NCBI GenBank assembly: GCA_963678705.1
Contig: OY783218.1
Location: 7,760,152-7,824,151, forward strand
Source of the DNA: Panorpa germanica
Lineage: Eukaryota; Arthropoda; Insecta; Mecoptera; Panorpidae
Length of the DNA stretch: 64,000 nucleotides
Reading direction: 5' to 3'
The notes beneath the pieces are model-generated. The model searched no databases, had not been told where the DNA came from, and was given only the letters and a program-made list of their open reading frames with translations. Shown here piece by piece: positions 9,840-22,827 of the stretch. Positions within the stretch are counted from its first letter, which is position 1, and the number at the start of each line of letters is the position of its first letter. Both the position numbers and the translations under genes were made by a program.

Positions 9840-12800
9840 ATGTTGATTCAGGTGTTGTTCAAATTTTGCGGTAAGCACAGTGGGACCGGTTCTACTAAAT
9901 TGTTTAGGCAGCTGAATATTTTAAGAAGGTAAATTAGCATATCAATTAATTATTAATAAGTAAAAATCAATGGGCTTCTGTCCTATGCCTTAATTTCTAT
10001 AAAACTGTACTATATATTGATAAAGTGGGTTACTAGAAACTCAAATGTCCAATTATTGTTTAATAACTCCTTATATGTTAAGAGATAATAACAATTAAAA
10101 AAGTCATTTTGTCTCCTTAATTACTAAAGGGATTCAACGTTGTACACATTCCAATTAATTGCATGTGACATCACAACCGCTGCCAACCTTGCAGCTCATA
10201 AATCTCTGCAATATGTATTTATATATCAAATATCAAATATAATTTACAGCTATTTTAAGGAACAATAAAATTCCAATATTTTGTCTGCCGTAACAGGGTT
10301 AAGTAAAATAAAAATTTATTATTCTTTGACTTGACTTGAATATTTCGACTACCAACAGCTACAAAACATTACCACAGCACTGACCTACTCAACAAATAAC
10401 TGACGTTAGAATGCATTTCACGTCATACAAATATGGCCGACCATTTCTAGCGCTAAAACTACAATTCAAACTTTTAATTACTAAATCTCCGTCAACATTT
10501 AGATATTTAATAAAATAGACACGCCAATACACAATTATTAACATCAATTACAATCAACAATTGAAAAATCGACCACTAAAAAATGAGGACACAAGCCCAT
10601 TTCTTATGCGGATCGTTGTCATGATGATATTGTGTTGTCATACTATTTACTAGAGTTAAATGAATGTAGATCCAACGAACAATTGCTAAGATCACTTTGT
10701 TGACATCCAATCATAAAACTGTAAGTGAAATACTCTTCTCTAACACTTGATGCCTCTACTTTAAATTTTACTACTTATGAATTGAGTCTATAAATAACTT
10801 ATTACCTTTAACTCAATTTACTATTTACAAATGAAAGAATTTATTTTTAGATTTACAAATCAGTTTTTGCAGTTCCGTTATATTTAAACATACCAGTCTA
10901 TATCAGGGTTGCACTCAAGTCATATGGTTAAATTTTATGCAACATTCTTACCACTAAAATCATAAACTAGAATACACACTTCGTTTCTCTGGCGTCCTCC
11001 AAGGGCGTTGCGTTTCCGCTGCACGATTTGTGTTTTTATATGTGTACGCATAAAGTATTTGAATTATTTTTATGCGATACTTACTGACACAATTTTTATA
11101 AATGAATTTGAATATGTTCATTTTATTTTAAATAGATAGGGTTGCTATGCATGTTTTAATGAACTTGTAGGACGGAGTCAAATATATATTTTATGTAATA
11201 CTTACGTTTAGATGGTTCTTTTGAAATTCATGTATTAATTGTTTGTTTCCAGTGCTTCGAACATTAGTTATAGACATAATGTAGGCGCCAATCCTTTGAT
11301 CTACCAAACTGTGGGCGAGACTCTTACGAAAGCTGCGCAAAAATACGGCGACAAGGAATGTGTTGTGTCCATGCATGAAGGACAGAAATATAGCTTCAAG
11401 GAAATTGATAAAATGGTATGTTCATTAAGGGTGCTTTCCAATTTCTGTAGTAGAGCGCATAATTAATTGGTTTTTCCATAAATCCATAAATGTTGTCGGT
11501 GATAGAACTAAATAAATTAAATTTAAAGAGAAAACTAAATGTGAAAAATGTGGAATAAGAGGAAACGAAATTGCCGACAAATTGGCAAAGGAATCAATAA
11601 ATTTAGAAATTGAGATGAAAGTGAAATTACCTTCATATGAAATTTTTATTATAATCAAAAAATTAAACTTCAATTTGAGAAACAAAAGGAAGAGATTATT
11701 ATATGTTACATCCAAATTTAAGTAAGGTGGTTTAGAAATGAGTCCTGCAAAATTATATCAACTATAATCAGAATCAAAAGTAATCATTGCAAAACTCCTG
11801 CTCACATGTACAAAATTAATATTAAATCCGACGATAGATGTCAATGTGGTGAAGAAGGAACTTTGTATCATATTATATTTGAATGCATAAATTATAGTTT
11901 AGAAAGATCAAAATTCAATTGTGATATATTAGATGTGATTAAAACTTTTCCTGTTAATACTAAATTTTTGTTAAGTGATTCAAAATTAATTAGTGTATTA
12001 TTGAAATATTTAGAAATTTGTAAAATTGAATTATAAATTACAAAAGATGTATAAAAAATGTTTAATGGTGGCTATGACGAAAGAAAGTCAAGGAAAATAA
12101 GTAAATAAATATAAAGAAAAAAAAATCATAGAGAAAACTAAATAATTAATTAAAATAAATTTGATTCAGTTTATTTTATACTAAATAGTAAATTATAACA
12201 TTATTTTTAAGGTCAGCTCACTTGCGGGAGGCTTATTAGACACGGGATTAAGCAAAGGCGACAGATTAGGAATTTGTGCACCCAACTATATTTATTGGTA
12301 CCTAACGTTTTTGGCAGCAGCAAGAGTGGGAATCATTTTGGTAATTATTTATAGTTATTTTCAGTGCTTAAGTCTTCAATATGAATGTTTAATTATTGTA
12401 TATGTTGAAACGATCAGGTGACCTTGAACCCAGCGTATCAGGCCCCCGAATTAGAATACTGTATTAAGAAAGTTGGCATGAAAGGAATAATAGTTCCAGA
12501 GCGATTCCTTACGCAGGACTTCTATAGGATGCTAGTAAATATTGCTCCAGAATTATTAACTAGTGCTCCAGGGCTGATGAAGAGTAAAAACTTACCAACC
12601 CTGACCTCCGTCATTATTGCTGGCAACTACATTCACCTGCCGTAAGATCAGTTTCACTGTCTTCACCGTATTTTCGTGATGAAAGATGTTATATCAATAA
12701 ATATATTTGCTATTTCAGTGGGTGCTATATGTTATCCGAGTTGGAACCATCAAAATCCGCGGATAAGGTTGAAGACATTGCAGAAACAGTGCAAGCTGAT

Positions 12801-15571
12801 GATGGTTTCAATATTCAGTTCACTTCCGGGACAACTGGGCTGCCGAAAGCTGTTTTAATGAATCATTTTTCTGTAGTTAACAATTCTCTTAATGCTAGCA
12901 GACGAATTTACAACGAGAATGATAGAATTTGTCTTCAAGTTCCTTTCTTCCATTCGTTTGGCATTAATACTGTAGTTGGGGGACTTCTTCAAGGTTATTG
13001 CCTTGTTCTAGAGAATTCTAGGTTCAATTCCAAAGAATCATTATGCACAATTGAAAAAGAAAAGTAAGTTTAATATTCTTGCTCAAATTTGGTAGACAGT
13101 ACAGTACTTCAACTTAAGGCCGAGATTTCCTAATAACTGACTATTTCATCATTTGTAGCACAATTTCAAAAGTAATATATAATATTTGAATAGTTTCAAC
13201 ATGTTTTTAGTATTATTTGGAATAGTATATGTGACCAAAGTATTATATATATTGTCTATAACATTTTCTCAGATGCACTGCTTTACAAGGAACCCCAACA
13301 ATGTATGTGGACCTCACAAAGAATCAAAAGGAAGTCAACGCAGATTTATCGTCGCTAAGAAAGGCTCTTGTAGCTGGTGCACCTTGTTCTACGGAGCTGT
13401 ATGGCAAAATTGCTGAAGAATTACAAGTCAAACAAATATTTGTAAGTGTTAATAAAGTTTCTTTTACAATCTGTACGATTAAATAAACAACAAATACTTG
13501 AAGTAAGTAGGGAAGTAATCTAGATAAGTAAATAGTCGTCCAGTGACAATTAAATAATAACATGTCGTGAACTCATTACACCACATTATGTCTTTTGCGA
13601 CGTTCCAGTGTGAGAAAGCCTATCGCTTTAAACTTTGATGTATTTTTATCCACTGCTAAATAGTTTGTGTGATTATTAAGATTGTTGGTGTCTCAGTCTG
13701 TTATATATATTAGAAAATGGACTTGTGTCCTATGTCTTAATTTCTATAAATGTGTACTATATATTGATAAAGTGGGTTACTAGAACCTCAAATGTTCAAT
13801 TATTTTTCAATAACTCCTTATATGTTAAGAGATATTAACAATTAAAAAAGTCATTTTGTCTCTTTAATTATTAAATGGATTCAACGTTGTACAACATTCG
13901 ATCTCACAACCGCTATGTTGTTTCTCTTTTATACAACAGAGCGTAAAAGATATATATTCTTGGCAGAACTCTGACAAGTTTGCAGGTTACCAACTTAACA
14001 GCTCATAAATCTCTACTATATGTATTTATATATCAAAATATCAAATATTATTTACAACTTTTTCGAGGAACAATAAAATTTCAATATTATGTCTGCCGTA
14101 ACAGGGTTAAATAAAATAAAAACTTATTATTCTTTGACTTGACTTGAATATTTCGACTACCAACAGCTACAAAACATTACCACAGCACTGACCTAATCAA
14201 CAAATAATTGACGTATACAATGCATTTCACGTCATACAAATGGCCGACTATCTCTAGCGCTAAAATTACAATTTAAATTTTTAATTACTATATCTCCGTC
14301 AACATTTAGATATTTAATAAAATAGACACGCTTATACACATTTATTAATATCAATTTCAATCAACAATTGAAAAATCGATCACTAAAAATGAGGACACTA
14401 GCCCATTAGGACATGGTTCACAACCCAATTATTGTGTTCTAGCTTGCTTATGGGATGACAGAACTTTCTGGTGTAACTTTCATGTCCGTCCCGAATGAAC
14501 CCATGGAACTAACGACAAACTCAGTGGGTTACCTGATGGATCACACAGAAGTGAAGGTCGTTGACAACAAAGGGAAGATCCTTCCACTTGGAGCGACTGG
14601 ACAACTAGCTGTCAAATACTACGGAACTATGTTAAAATATTTCGGGGATGAAGATAAAACAAGTGAAGTTTTCTCTCAAGACATGTGGCTAAAGACTGGG
14701 TAAATAAAACATGTTTTATCTTGTCTTAATATCATTGATATTTCTATTTATATTTTTTATGATGTTTGTTTAGTGACTTATTTGTTCTTCGAGAAAATGG
14801 ATACGGTCAGATTGTAGGACGGATTAAAGAGATGATTCTTCGAGGAGGTGAAAACATCAACCCCAGAGAAATTGAGGAACTGTTAAATACACATCCAGAT
14901 GTCGTAGAATCACAGGTACGTATCTATGTTTCTATGTGGTACTACCTAACCAACCAAAGGAAAAAAGCAATATACATATATTAATGAAATAAAATTGTTA
15001 GAATTGTTTTATAAGATATTCTTTCCCTTTCCAATATCATACAATTAAGTGGAGGTATAGTTGTTGTCTCACTAGAATATGATAGAGAAAGAAACAAGAT
15101 ATATCTGTCTCTGTTACACTTTAATGGTTTATTTACAACTTCATTCAATACTGATACAGTAGTGAGCCCAGGGGAAGTTATTTTTCTATTTATAGTTCAT
15201 ATTACTGACATTTCCTTGAACGAGTGAAATCAAATTGAATTGTTTTATGGCAAGAAAATCATACGCACCTTCAATATGATGTCAAAGTAACTCCAAAATG
15301 TTTACATGGTGGTTAACCGTTCCCACGTTTTTTGCAGGTTGTCGGAGTCACAGATTTAAGAATGGGGGAAGAGATCGTAGCATTTGTTGTAACTAAAAAT
15401 GATAAATTTAGAATACAAGATTTACTTGATTTTTGCAAGGGAAAAATATCTCATTTTAAAATTCCAAAAAAAGTACTCATTATAGATCAAATTCCGAAAA
15501 CTCCTTCTGGTAAAGTACAAAAATTCAAATTGAGAGCTCTAGCGGAAAATTATGTTTTAATTGAAAAGTGA
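9840..15571 (+). CDS. ACSF2-like mitochondrial acyl-CoA synthetase, gene B (9 exons, 583 aa)
   Basis: Exons: 9840-9928, 11253-11415, 12212-12340, 12418-12641, 12719-13063, 13273-13441, 14443-14699, 14774-14915, 15338-15571. Exon 1 was found by frame and by its ending in RR before a phase-2 donor, as in A, C, D and E; it gives a basic leader beginning [10 protein letters not shown]. Motifs: [45 protein letters not shown]. Exon 5 is 15-18 bp shorter than in the paralogues, and the usual GTPGELC stretch of exon 7 reads GATGQLA, with the conserved glutamate replaced by glutamine. It is the most divergent of the six and may have shifted in substrate or activity. Introns 1 and 6 carry MITE copies, intron 2 a non-LTR copy. 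An AATAAA sits at 15641. Exon 1 is less certain than the rest. Confidence 0.88.
9970..10600 (-). mobile_element. MITE family 1, copy 4 (intron 1 of gene B)
   Basis: ATGGGCTTCTGTCC at the left and GGACACAAGCCCAT at the right, with the interior in reverse orientation to copy 2. About 631 bp, nearly complete. Confidence 0.9.
11541..12129 (+). mobile_element. 5'-truncated non-LTR retrotransposon, intron 2 of gene B
   Basis: A perfect 14-bp duplication AGAGAAAACTAAAT flanks it (11527-11540 and 12130-12143), and it ends in an A-rich tail. The left part encodes the end of a ribonuclease H domain ([11 protein letters not shown]), and a terminal zinc-finger-like stretch [16 protein letters not shown] lies near 11840-11890. 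The frame is broken, so this is a dead insertion. It is a diverged relative of the other truncated non-LTR copies here. Confidence 0.85.
13717..14406 (-). mobile_element. MITE family 1, copy 5 (intron 6 of gene B)
   Basis: ATGGACTTGTGTCC at the left and GGACACTAGCCCAT at the right. It is about 690 bp, longer than its relatives because of extra bases near 13915-13985. It ends only ~36 bp before exon 7. Confidence 0.88.
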
Positions 15572-16808
15572 TAATATACCTATTTAAGTTTGTTGTTTCG
15601 ATTGATGATCAATGGTGATTATCTTCTAGTCATAAATATTAATAAAAGAGCTTATAATAATTATAATATTTATTTAAATATTTAAAGAAAATAATAATGA
15701 TTTTATGGGTTAGATAAGAATCATTTAAATGTTAATATTTAATATATGCGATCGTACAAATAATAAATTTTCTTATAATAATTGGTTTTAATAATTATCT
15801 TATATTAATTTAATGTGTGAGTCGTTAGACTTTACATTCTTTTAACATTAAGTCACGCAATTACATGTCATTACCAAATTAAACTTAAAACTACTCCAAC
15901 ATTTGTAAACATATTTGTCTAACATAATTAAAAAAACATTGTCTGATTTTTATACTCTTGTCCCTATATCTTTTTACTGCCTACTTCTCACTGTTTCATT
16001 CCTTTTACTTTTTCTTCTTACTCCTTCTTTATCTCCTCTCTGCAAGTCCTCCATTTTCTTTTCTCAATGTATCCTAACATAATATTTTCTCTCATCTGCT
16101 CCAACGTTTCTTTTTCTATCTTACACATTTCTACAAATTCTCCTAAATCTAAGAGTTTATTGCTAATCTTATAAAATTATCTTAAATATAAATAATATTT
16201 TTAAAAACAATAGGCATGTAGAAATACGACGAAATAAGTTAATTTATATAAGTAAAAAATAATATTTTTAGTTTTTGAGGTTAGGCGCCTAATAGCACTG
16301 CAATTATAGTAACACAACATTAAATGCGTTTATTAAGATATTGAGACGCACAAACTAGCAGCGATTTCTTGCGACGTAGTATTACATGACACGGCCACAC
16401 AATCTACAGGTATACCCTATGCGATATGTATTTGTAACAAACAAATATTATAAATCCTTTTACAAATTAATTGATTATTAAGATAACGTATATTGCTCTT
16501 CCCGAAGATAACACCCGTTGTATTGCTTGGGTACACTCAATTTAAAATAAATATTACTCTTACTTTCTACATCTATTTATACAATTACTTATTTACTAGT
16601 CACCAAGGTTTTGTATTTGAGTGTAATTCGTCATGTGGACGTTGGACCCTTAAGTTTGTGTGCGTGTGTGTGTATGTGTAATTGAATAAACAAGTTACAT
16701 TCGGCTTGAAAGTCGCTGCATAAGATCAGCAGCATAACATACTGACAGTTTGCCGAGACATTTTGTTAGTGCATTAACACAAGAATAATATTTACTAAAA
16801 TATATAAA
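15572..16808. other. Intergenic B-C, no gene seen
   Basis: Contains the gene B 3' end with an AATAAA at 15641, then AT-rich DNA. A pyrimidine-rich block at about 15900-16150 looks like an antisense, decayed non-LTR 3' fragment, similar in composition to 9015-9480. A short GT/TG run lies near 16655-16680. Nothing else is recognisable. Confidence 0.5.
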
Positions 16809-17274
16809 ATGTTAGTGAGATACATTGGAACTTTTTATAAAACCAAACACAGTGTCCTTAGAAACTGTTATAAACAAATTATATTTAGCCGGAGGTGAGT
16901 ATATTTGTGTTTTCATGTATATTACATATACTTTATAAATATAAATCAACTTCTGCGGCGTTTTAAGATCATATCATTTTGTTAATTTACTTCTGAACAT
17001 ATTGCAAAATTGTATACATTTGTGCTGTGTATTATTAAGTATTATGTACAATTTGAACCGAAAGGAACTGGCTATTAATTTATGTCTATTCAAACGCTGT
17101 GTGACGTCATTTTACCAATTAAACTGGTCTTCCACCCAGTGTTTTTTTTATCATTTTAATTACTTAAAACCTAATAATATTAAATCTAAACGGGTTTTAT
17201 TTTATAATTTTATAACTATTCTATAAGCTTTTAATCCTCAAAAGCATTAAACATTGTATAACCCTTAAAAAGTA

Positions 17275-17345
<71 letters not shown>

Positions 17346-20300
17346 TTTAAAAAAACAGTAGAATGGGTCATAACACGTTGTACATTAGATTTGAAGTTTG
17401 ATAAACCTGAAGTACAAATAACGTTTATACAAATAATGTTTAGCAGGATTTCGTCCATGTCCTATAAATTTCAAATAAGATTAAATTCTTTATTTCAAAA
17501 TTTCAGAGTCCATTCTATCCAGTGTACATATATTATGGATACCATTCTATTTAGTATAACTTTGTGCATTAATCCAGTTCTGTGGAATTTACTTAGTCGT
17601 CCTTCACACCTTATCAGTTGCTTTTTAACTGTTTAATTTAATTTAATTTATTAGCTGTTGCAATTATTGAATAGTAATATTTATTACAATTTATTCGACT
17701 TTATTTTTATATGTTTTAGCACGTTTATGATATTAAAACTGTATGTGTTGCAAACAAACAAACAATGTTATTTGTGTTGTGTAACAGCTGTAATTGACGT
17801 TTGAGTTTGACACATGATAATTCATAGAAGCGAAGAGAATGGAAAACATAAATAACGTCAAAGTTTAAGCCACAAAGATAATTATTTTAATTATTAATAT
17901 CTCGTATAATATTGCGTTTTATTAATAGATAATTAAACACTTGAGTGTTTGATAGCCAACTTTATTAAGATATGGTACAGTTTTATAAAAAATTAAGACA
18001 AAAACAGAACGTTAGATACAAATGTTACGTTAAGCATTATATGAGTTTATGTTTTGTGTTTAATGGGACTTCTATCATTATAAACTAAATTAAAAGAATT
18101 AAAATAAATCTCTAATATTACTGTGTGTTACAGCAAGACTACAACGCCATCTACAAGTACGCTAACCGATCAAGTAAAACAACCCAGCTACTTTCACCAT
18201 GTTGGAGCTCATCCTCTGGTGTACCGCACTGTGGGTGAAGTTCTTTCCGACACAGCAGGAGAATGCCCCGACCGGGAATGTCTCGTCTCCATGCATGAAA
18301 ACCAAAGATACACTTTTGCAGAGATGAACAATAAAGTAATATTTTTGTATGCATTTTAAATGCTATAAAGATTTAATATACTAGTATATTGATAAAGTTG
18401 ATTACCACTTATTATTCTGATTTGCAATTTAAAATAATCCTTATCAATAAATTAAATTACTCGTCAGATTATTTTACATTATTAATAAAAACTTTCACAT
18501 CTTAAAAACAATATAAAAAATATTAAAATAATGTAGATGGCACAGTGGCAAAGGACGTTGAGTTATTAACTCAAATCCGCTTAACTCCAGCTGTTATGTA
18601 ATATATTTGACCTAATTTAAACATAAATACCCAGCAAACATTTTGGAGTAAATTCTACTTAATTTCTATTACATATCATGAGTTTTTTGTCTGGAACGTG
18701 TTCGTTTTCTATTCAGTCGTTCATAGGAAAGGCCCTTTTTATGACCTACAGAGATCGCAACGACGGTTCACAGCTGAATTAAAAGCGGAGTCGGTTTATG
18801 ATTTATGATCGGAGTTATAAACTTGACACTAGCAGGGATGGCAGGGGTATAAAACTTAATGGAATTCTACTTTTTAGAGTCTGCAAAATATAAATATTTA
18901 AATGAAGAAATATATAGATGTAATCTTTAGTACGGATCGTGATTTTTTTAATGAATATTATTCATCTTCAACAATACTCGTTATATTAGTTTTTTAGAAG
19001 GTATATATACTTTCATGCGTATTACCATACTCGTAAAACTGTTTAAGAAACCTTTTTAAGGATCAAAGGCTTTTAAGATTAAACAGGTAAAAACCAATAT
19101 ACATGACTTTAAACAGATTGCCAAAACAATTCAATCGCACAAATCAACCCAAAAAACCTCGAATACAGCCTTAACATATTATCTATTGTTACAAAATAAA
19201 CCAATGTTAGAAACTAATTCAAATATTGTATACTGTAGGCAAATCAAATAGCTTCCGGATTTATAAGCTCCGGTTTGAAGAAAGGTGACAGAATAGGTAT
19301 CTGGGCGCCAAATTATGCTTGCTGGTATCTGACAATGATGGCAGCTGCAAAAGCTGGATTAATTTTAGTAAGTACTTTGTTTTCTAAAACAGAGAATTAT
19401 TTAAAGAAATTTGTACATTCTCCTCGTACACAGTTATGTAGTATGTACGAATAATTTACTGCTTGTTTCTGCAGTGTATATTTCTCATTGTTTCTATATA
19501 ATTGAAGGTTGCAATTAATCCGGGTTACCAGAAGTCAGAAATTGAGTACTGCATCAACAAAGTGGAAATGAAAGCCATTGTTACATTAAATACTTTTAAA
19601 TCTCAGAAATATTATAAAATGTTAGCAGAACTAGCTCCTGAACTTAAAAGAAGTGCTCCAGGAAGTCTGCAAAGTTCCAGAATACCTAGTTTGACAACTG
19701 TTGTTATAGACAGTGAAGAAACATTTGCGTAAGTCGTTTAGGAAATTCAGAAAACTTCATCAGTATGTGGTGGAAGCCTGAGATAAGTGTTGGTAAAACA
19801 GAAAACTTTTTATATGTTTTTAGAGGTGCCTATAAATTCAACGATATTTCATCGCTCGCAACAGATGCTTCTAACAAGCAGCTAACACAACAGAAAGAAT
19901 CCGTTCAAGCAGATGATCCGTTTAACATACAATTCACTTCCGGAACAACAGGATCTCCTAAGGCTGTAGTTTTATCGCACTATAGTTTAGTCAACAATTC
20001 GTTGAACAGCGCCAGACGTTTTGAGCTGGCCAAAAAGCATGAGAAACTTTGTCTGCAGTTGCCAATGTTTCATGTCTATGGCACGGGTACTTTAATTAGC
20101 TCTTTGTATGATAAAAACACTATCATTCTTGAAGCAGCCAGCTTTAAAGCTATCGATTCATTGAAAGCAATTCAAGAAGAGAAGTATGTAGTCAACATTA
20201 CTGAGCATAAGTTTAATTAAAAGAAGAAAGTTATATTTATGTTATGTTCCAGGTGTACAGTATTATTTGGGGCACCGACTATGTTTGTAGACCTTGTAGC

Positions 20301-21290
20301 AAAACAGAAAGAACACGATTATAAAATAGATTCCATGGAAGTTGCAATATCTGGAGGTGCAGCGTGTTCTCCTCATTTATTTAAACAAATGAAAGAAACT
20401 TTAAATTTAAAAACTGTTAAAGTAAGTCAATAATACGATATTTCATTGTTTCTAGAATCTCTGTAATTTTAATACATATGGTTTGTTTCTTAACTTATTT
20501 TTATGACAGCAAGGTTACGGTATGACTGAAACATCTTCTGCGGTGTTTTCATCATTGCCTAACGAATCTGAAGATCGAACTTTAAATTATGTTGGCCACG
20601 TCCAGGATCATACTGAAGTTAAAGTTATTGACAAAGAAGGAAATATTGTTCCCATGGGAACACCTGGAGAGCTTTGCGTTAGGTTTTACGGGCTAATGCA
20701 AAATTATTGGGGAGATGAAGAAAAAACTGCTGAAGTTATTGGACCAGATAATTGGTTCAAAACGGGGTAAGTGACTTTGTAGATTATAATCTGCGCTAAA
20801 ATGGTGCGGGAATATGCAATATAATATTTTTACGTCATTGCAGCGACAAATTCATTTTGGAACCCAGTGGTTATGGACAGATTGTAGGAAGGATTAAAGA
20901 AATGATCATCCGTGGAGGAGAAAACATTTATCCTATGGAAATTGAAGATTTTCTTAACACCCATCCCGATATTCTGGAAGCGCATGTAAGTATACCATCC
21001 TATTATGTAACATAAATATTTTACATCATAATATTCTTTCAATTAATCCCCAGGTATTTGGAGTTTCCGATGCAAGAATGGGTGAAGAAGTATGTGTCTT
21101 TGTGAGAATTCGAGAGGGAGCGAAGTTTAATCAAGATATCTTAAAATCCTTCTGTAAAGGAAAAATAGCACATTTTAAAATTCCATCGTATTTAGAAGTA
21201 GTAGATAGTTTCCCAAAAACTCTTTCTGGAAAAGTGCAAAAGTTTAAACTTAGAGAAATTGTAGAAAATAAATTGGCTAAATCTAGATAA
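16809..21290 (+). CDS. ACSF2-like mitochondrial acyl-CoA synthetase, gene C (9 exons, 600 aa)
   Basis: Exons: 16809-16894, 18134-18335, 19239-19367, 19508-19728, 19824-20183, 20253-20421, 20510-20766, 20844-20985, 21054-21290. The leader MLVRYIGTFYKTKHSVLRNC is basic and lacks acidic residues, as expected for mitochondrial import. Motifs: [45 protein letters not shown]. All core residues of an adenylating enzyme are present, so it looks active. The codon split across the exon 4/5 join gives Ala-Gly, as in gene E (Arg-Gly in D), against Pro-Gly in A, B and F. Intron 1 has a long TA run, intron 2 a truncated TA-target element. An AATAAA is at 21330-21335. Confidence 0.94.
17279..17342. repeat. 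(TA)n microsatellite in intron 1 of gene C
   Basis: About 60 bases of uninterrupted TA dinucleotide. Likely variable in length between individuals. Confidence 0.97.
18630..18996 (+). mobile_element. TA-target MITE (family 2), truncated, intron 2 of gene C
   Basis: Begins after a TA with CCCAGCAAACATTTTGGAG and matches the left ~365 bp of the full element at 44332-45184, including GGAACGTGTTCGTTTTC and GCCCTTTTTATGACCTACAG. It stops at about 18996, so the right end is missing. Confidence 0.85.
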
Positions 21291-21536
21291 AGGATAGATA
21301 TATATTTAAGATGTATTATATAATTTTATAATAAAGACTGTTTGAGATTAATGTTGTAATTATTAGATGAGTTTTCTCGAAGTAGCAGAGGTGGACCATT
21401 CACGCCGAGACTGAGTTCATTCCCAATATCATAATGTATTTATTGCGAGACTGGAAAAACTGTTCACGTAGTTGTGCTGTGAACTGTATCTGAATTTATC
21501 TGCACTGTATATTATAAGGCTATCAGAACCGTAAAT

Positions 21537-22377
21537 TTTTCAATTTTTGATGCAGAGCTGGTAGCTGTATTTCAACAATTGAGAACAACAAATGGTCGAA
21601 AGCTGTAATGTTCATAGATTCAAAAGCATTGGGAAAGAATTTGATTATCAGAAAAGTGGGAAATATATTTTATACAGTAAGAAGAAATCTAAATAGAATA
21701 AAGATGAAATGATTCGATGTACCGTTAGTGTGGATTCCTGCTCACAAAGGAATCACAGGAAATGAAAAAGCAAACGACACCGCACAACAAGCAGCTAGAA
21801 CAGTAGCAAGTGGAGAAATTCAATATGAAGTGGACTTATTGGTAAAGAGCAAAAATGAAGTGAAAGAGAAGTGGCAGGATAAGTGGAACAATTCAGAGAA
21901 AGGAAGAAAATTTTTCAGTTTGCAGTCTTCGGTGTGCGGACGTCGTTGCTGGTGGAAAGCCCAAGGTCTGAGAAGAGTGTTATCACTTATCTCGAGACTG
22001 AGGGTAAACCATACAGGGGCATTGTCACATCTTAAAAGAAATCACTTGGTAGAAGAAGATATGTGCAATTATGGAAAAGGGGTAGCAGATCCAGAACATT
22101 TGATCTTCCAATGTACAGAAACGGAGGCCTGCAGCAATAATTTGTACAGAGTTTGGTGAAAAATGGAGTGGTGTTGCCAACGAGTATGCAAGAACTACTA
22201 AAATATACGAGGTGGCCAGTGTGCTTAGTCATAGACAGGATATTGCATATAACGGGTTTAAAAGTTTAGGTAGTAAAAATAAAGTAAATGTAAACAGGTA
22301 AAATGTAAATAAAATGAAGTAAGAAGGGCGAAAAAAGGACCGTGGTCCTAAGAAGCCCGTGAAGTATTATTAAAAAA
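21537..22377 (+). mobile_element. 5'-truncated non-LTR retrotransposon between genes C and D
   Basis: Flanked by a 10-bp duplication AACCGTAAAT (21527-21536, 22378-22387). It encodes part of a ribonuclease H domain (DAELVA, FIDSKAL, then WIPAHKGITGNEKAND from about 21730) followed by a C-terminal region with a cysteine/histidine pattern (DPEHLIFQC). Stops and frameshifts break the domain upstream of 21728. The tail reads CCTAAGAAGCCCGTGAAG plus A-rich DNA. Confidence 0.85.
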
Positions 22378-22827
22378 AACCGTAAATATACAATTATTAT
22401 TTCAATTCGTAATATTATAGAACTTACAAACGATTGAAATAGTTATTTTTGATCCTTGAATAATAAACGAGGTAAAAATTTATAAAAAGTGATTCAGTAG
22501 TTGATGTCATTGCCTCGCCAACCTTCATCTAGCGCGTTTTATGCAAATATAAGAAAAATAAGATCTATGTTTCTCATTGCTATGAATAGTGGTCGGGAAG
22601 GGGAACATACCAACAATAAAACATTCTTATCTTATCTTTATTACATTAATTTCTTTGAGTCTTTGAGTCAATTGTTCGAACAATTTTTATTTCTTTTATT
22701 TTAAACAAGTATATTTGAAATCACAACAAGTAATATTGTGACGATAGTTAGAGATCATTACTTAGTTAATGAAATATCAAGATCCGTGTTAGCGTGTCAA
22801 TCTGCAATCAATATTTGTCTCTCCAAG

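Noticed and set aside
9838-9872. Alternative donor GCG/GTAAGC within exon 1 of gene B
   Set aside because: It leaves phase 1, whereas exon 2 needs phase 2. Reading on to AGAAG/GTAAAT gives the right phase and an RR ending like the paralogues.
15270-15320. Right end of a TA-target MITE in intron 8 of gene B
   Set aside because: CTTCAATATGATGTCAAAGT and CCAAAATGTTTAC match, but the terminus is altered (ATGG instead of TGGG) and no left end is found. Probably a decayed solo end; too short to list.
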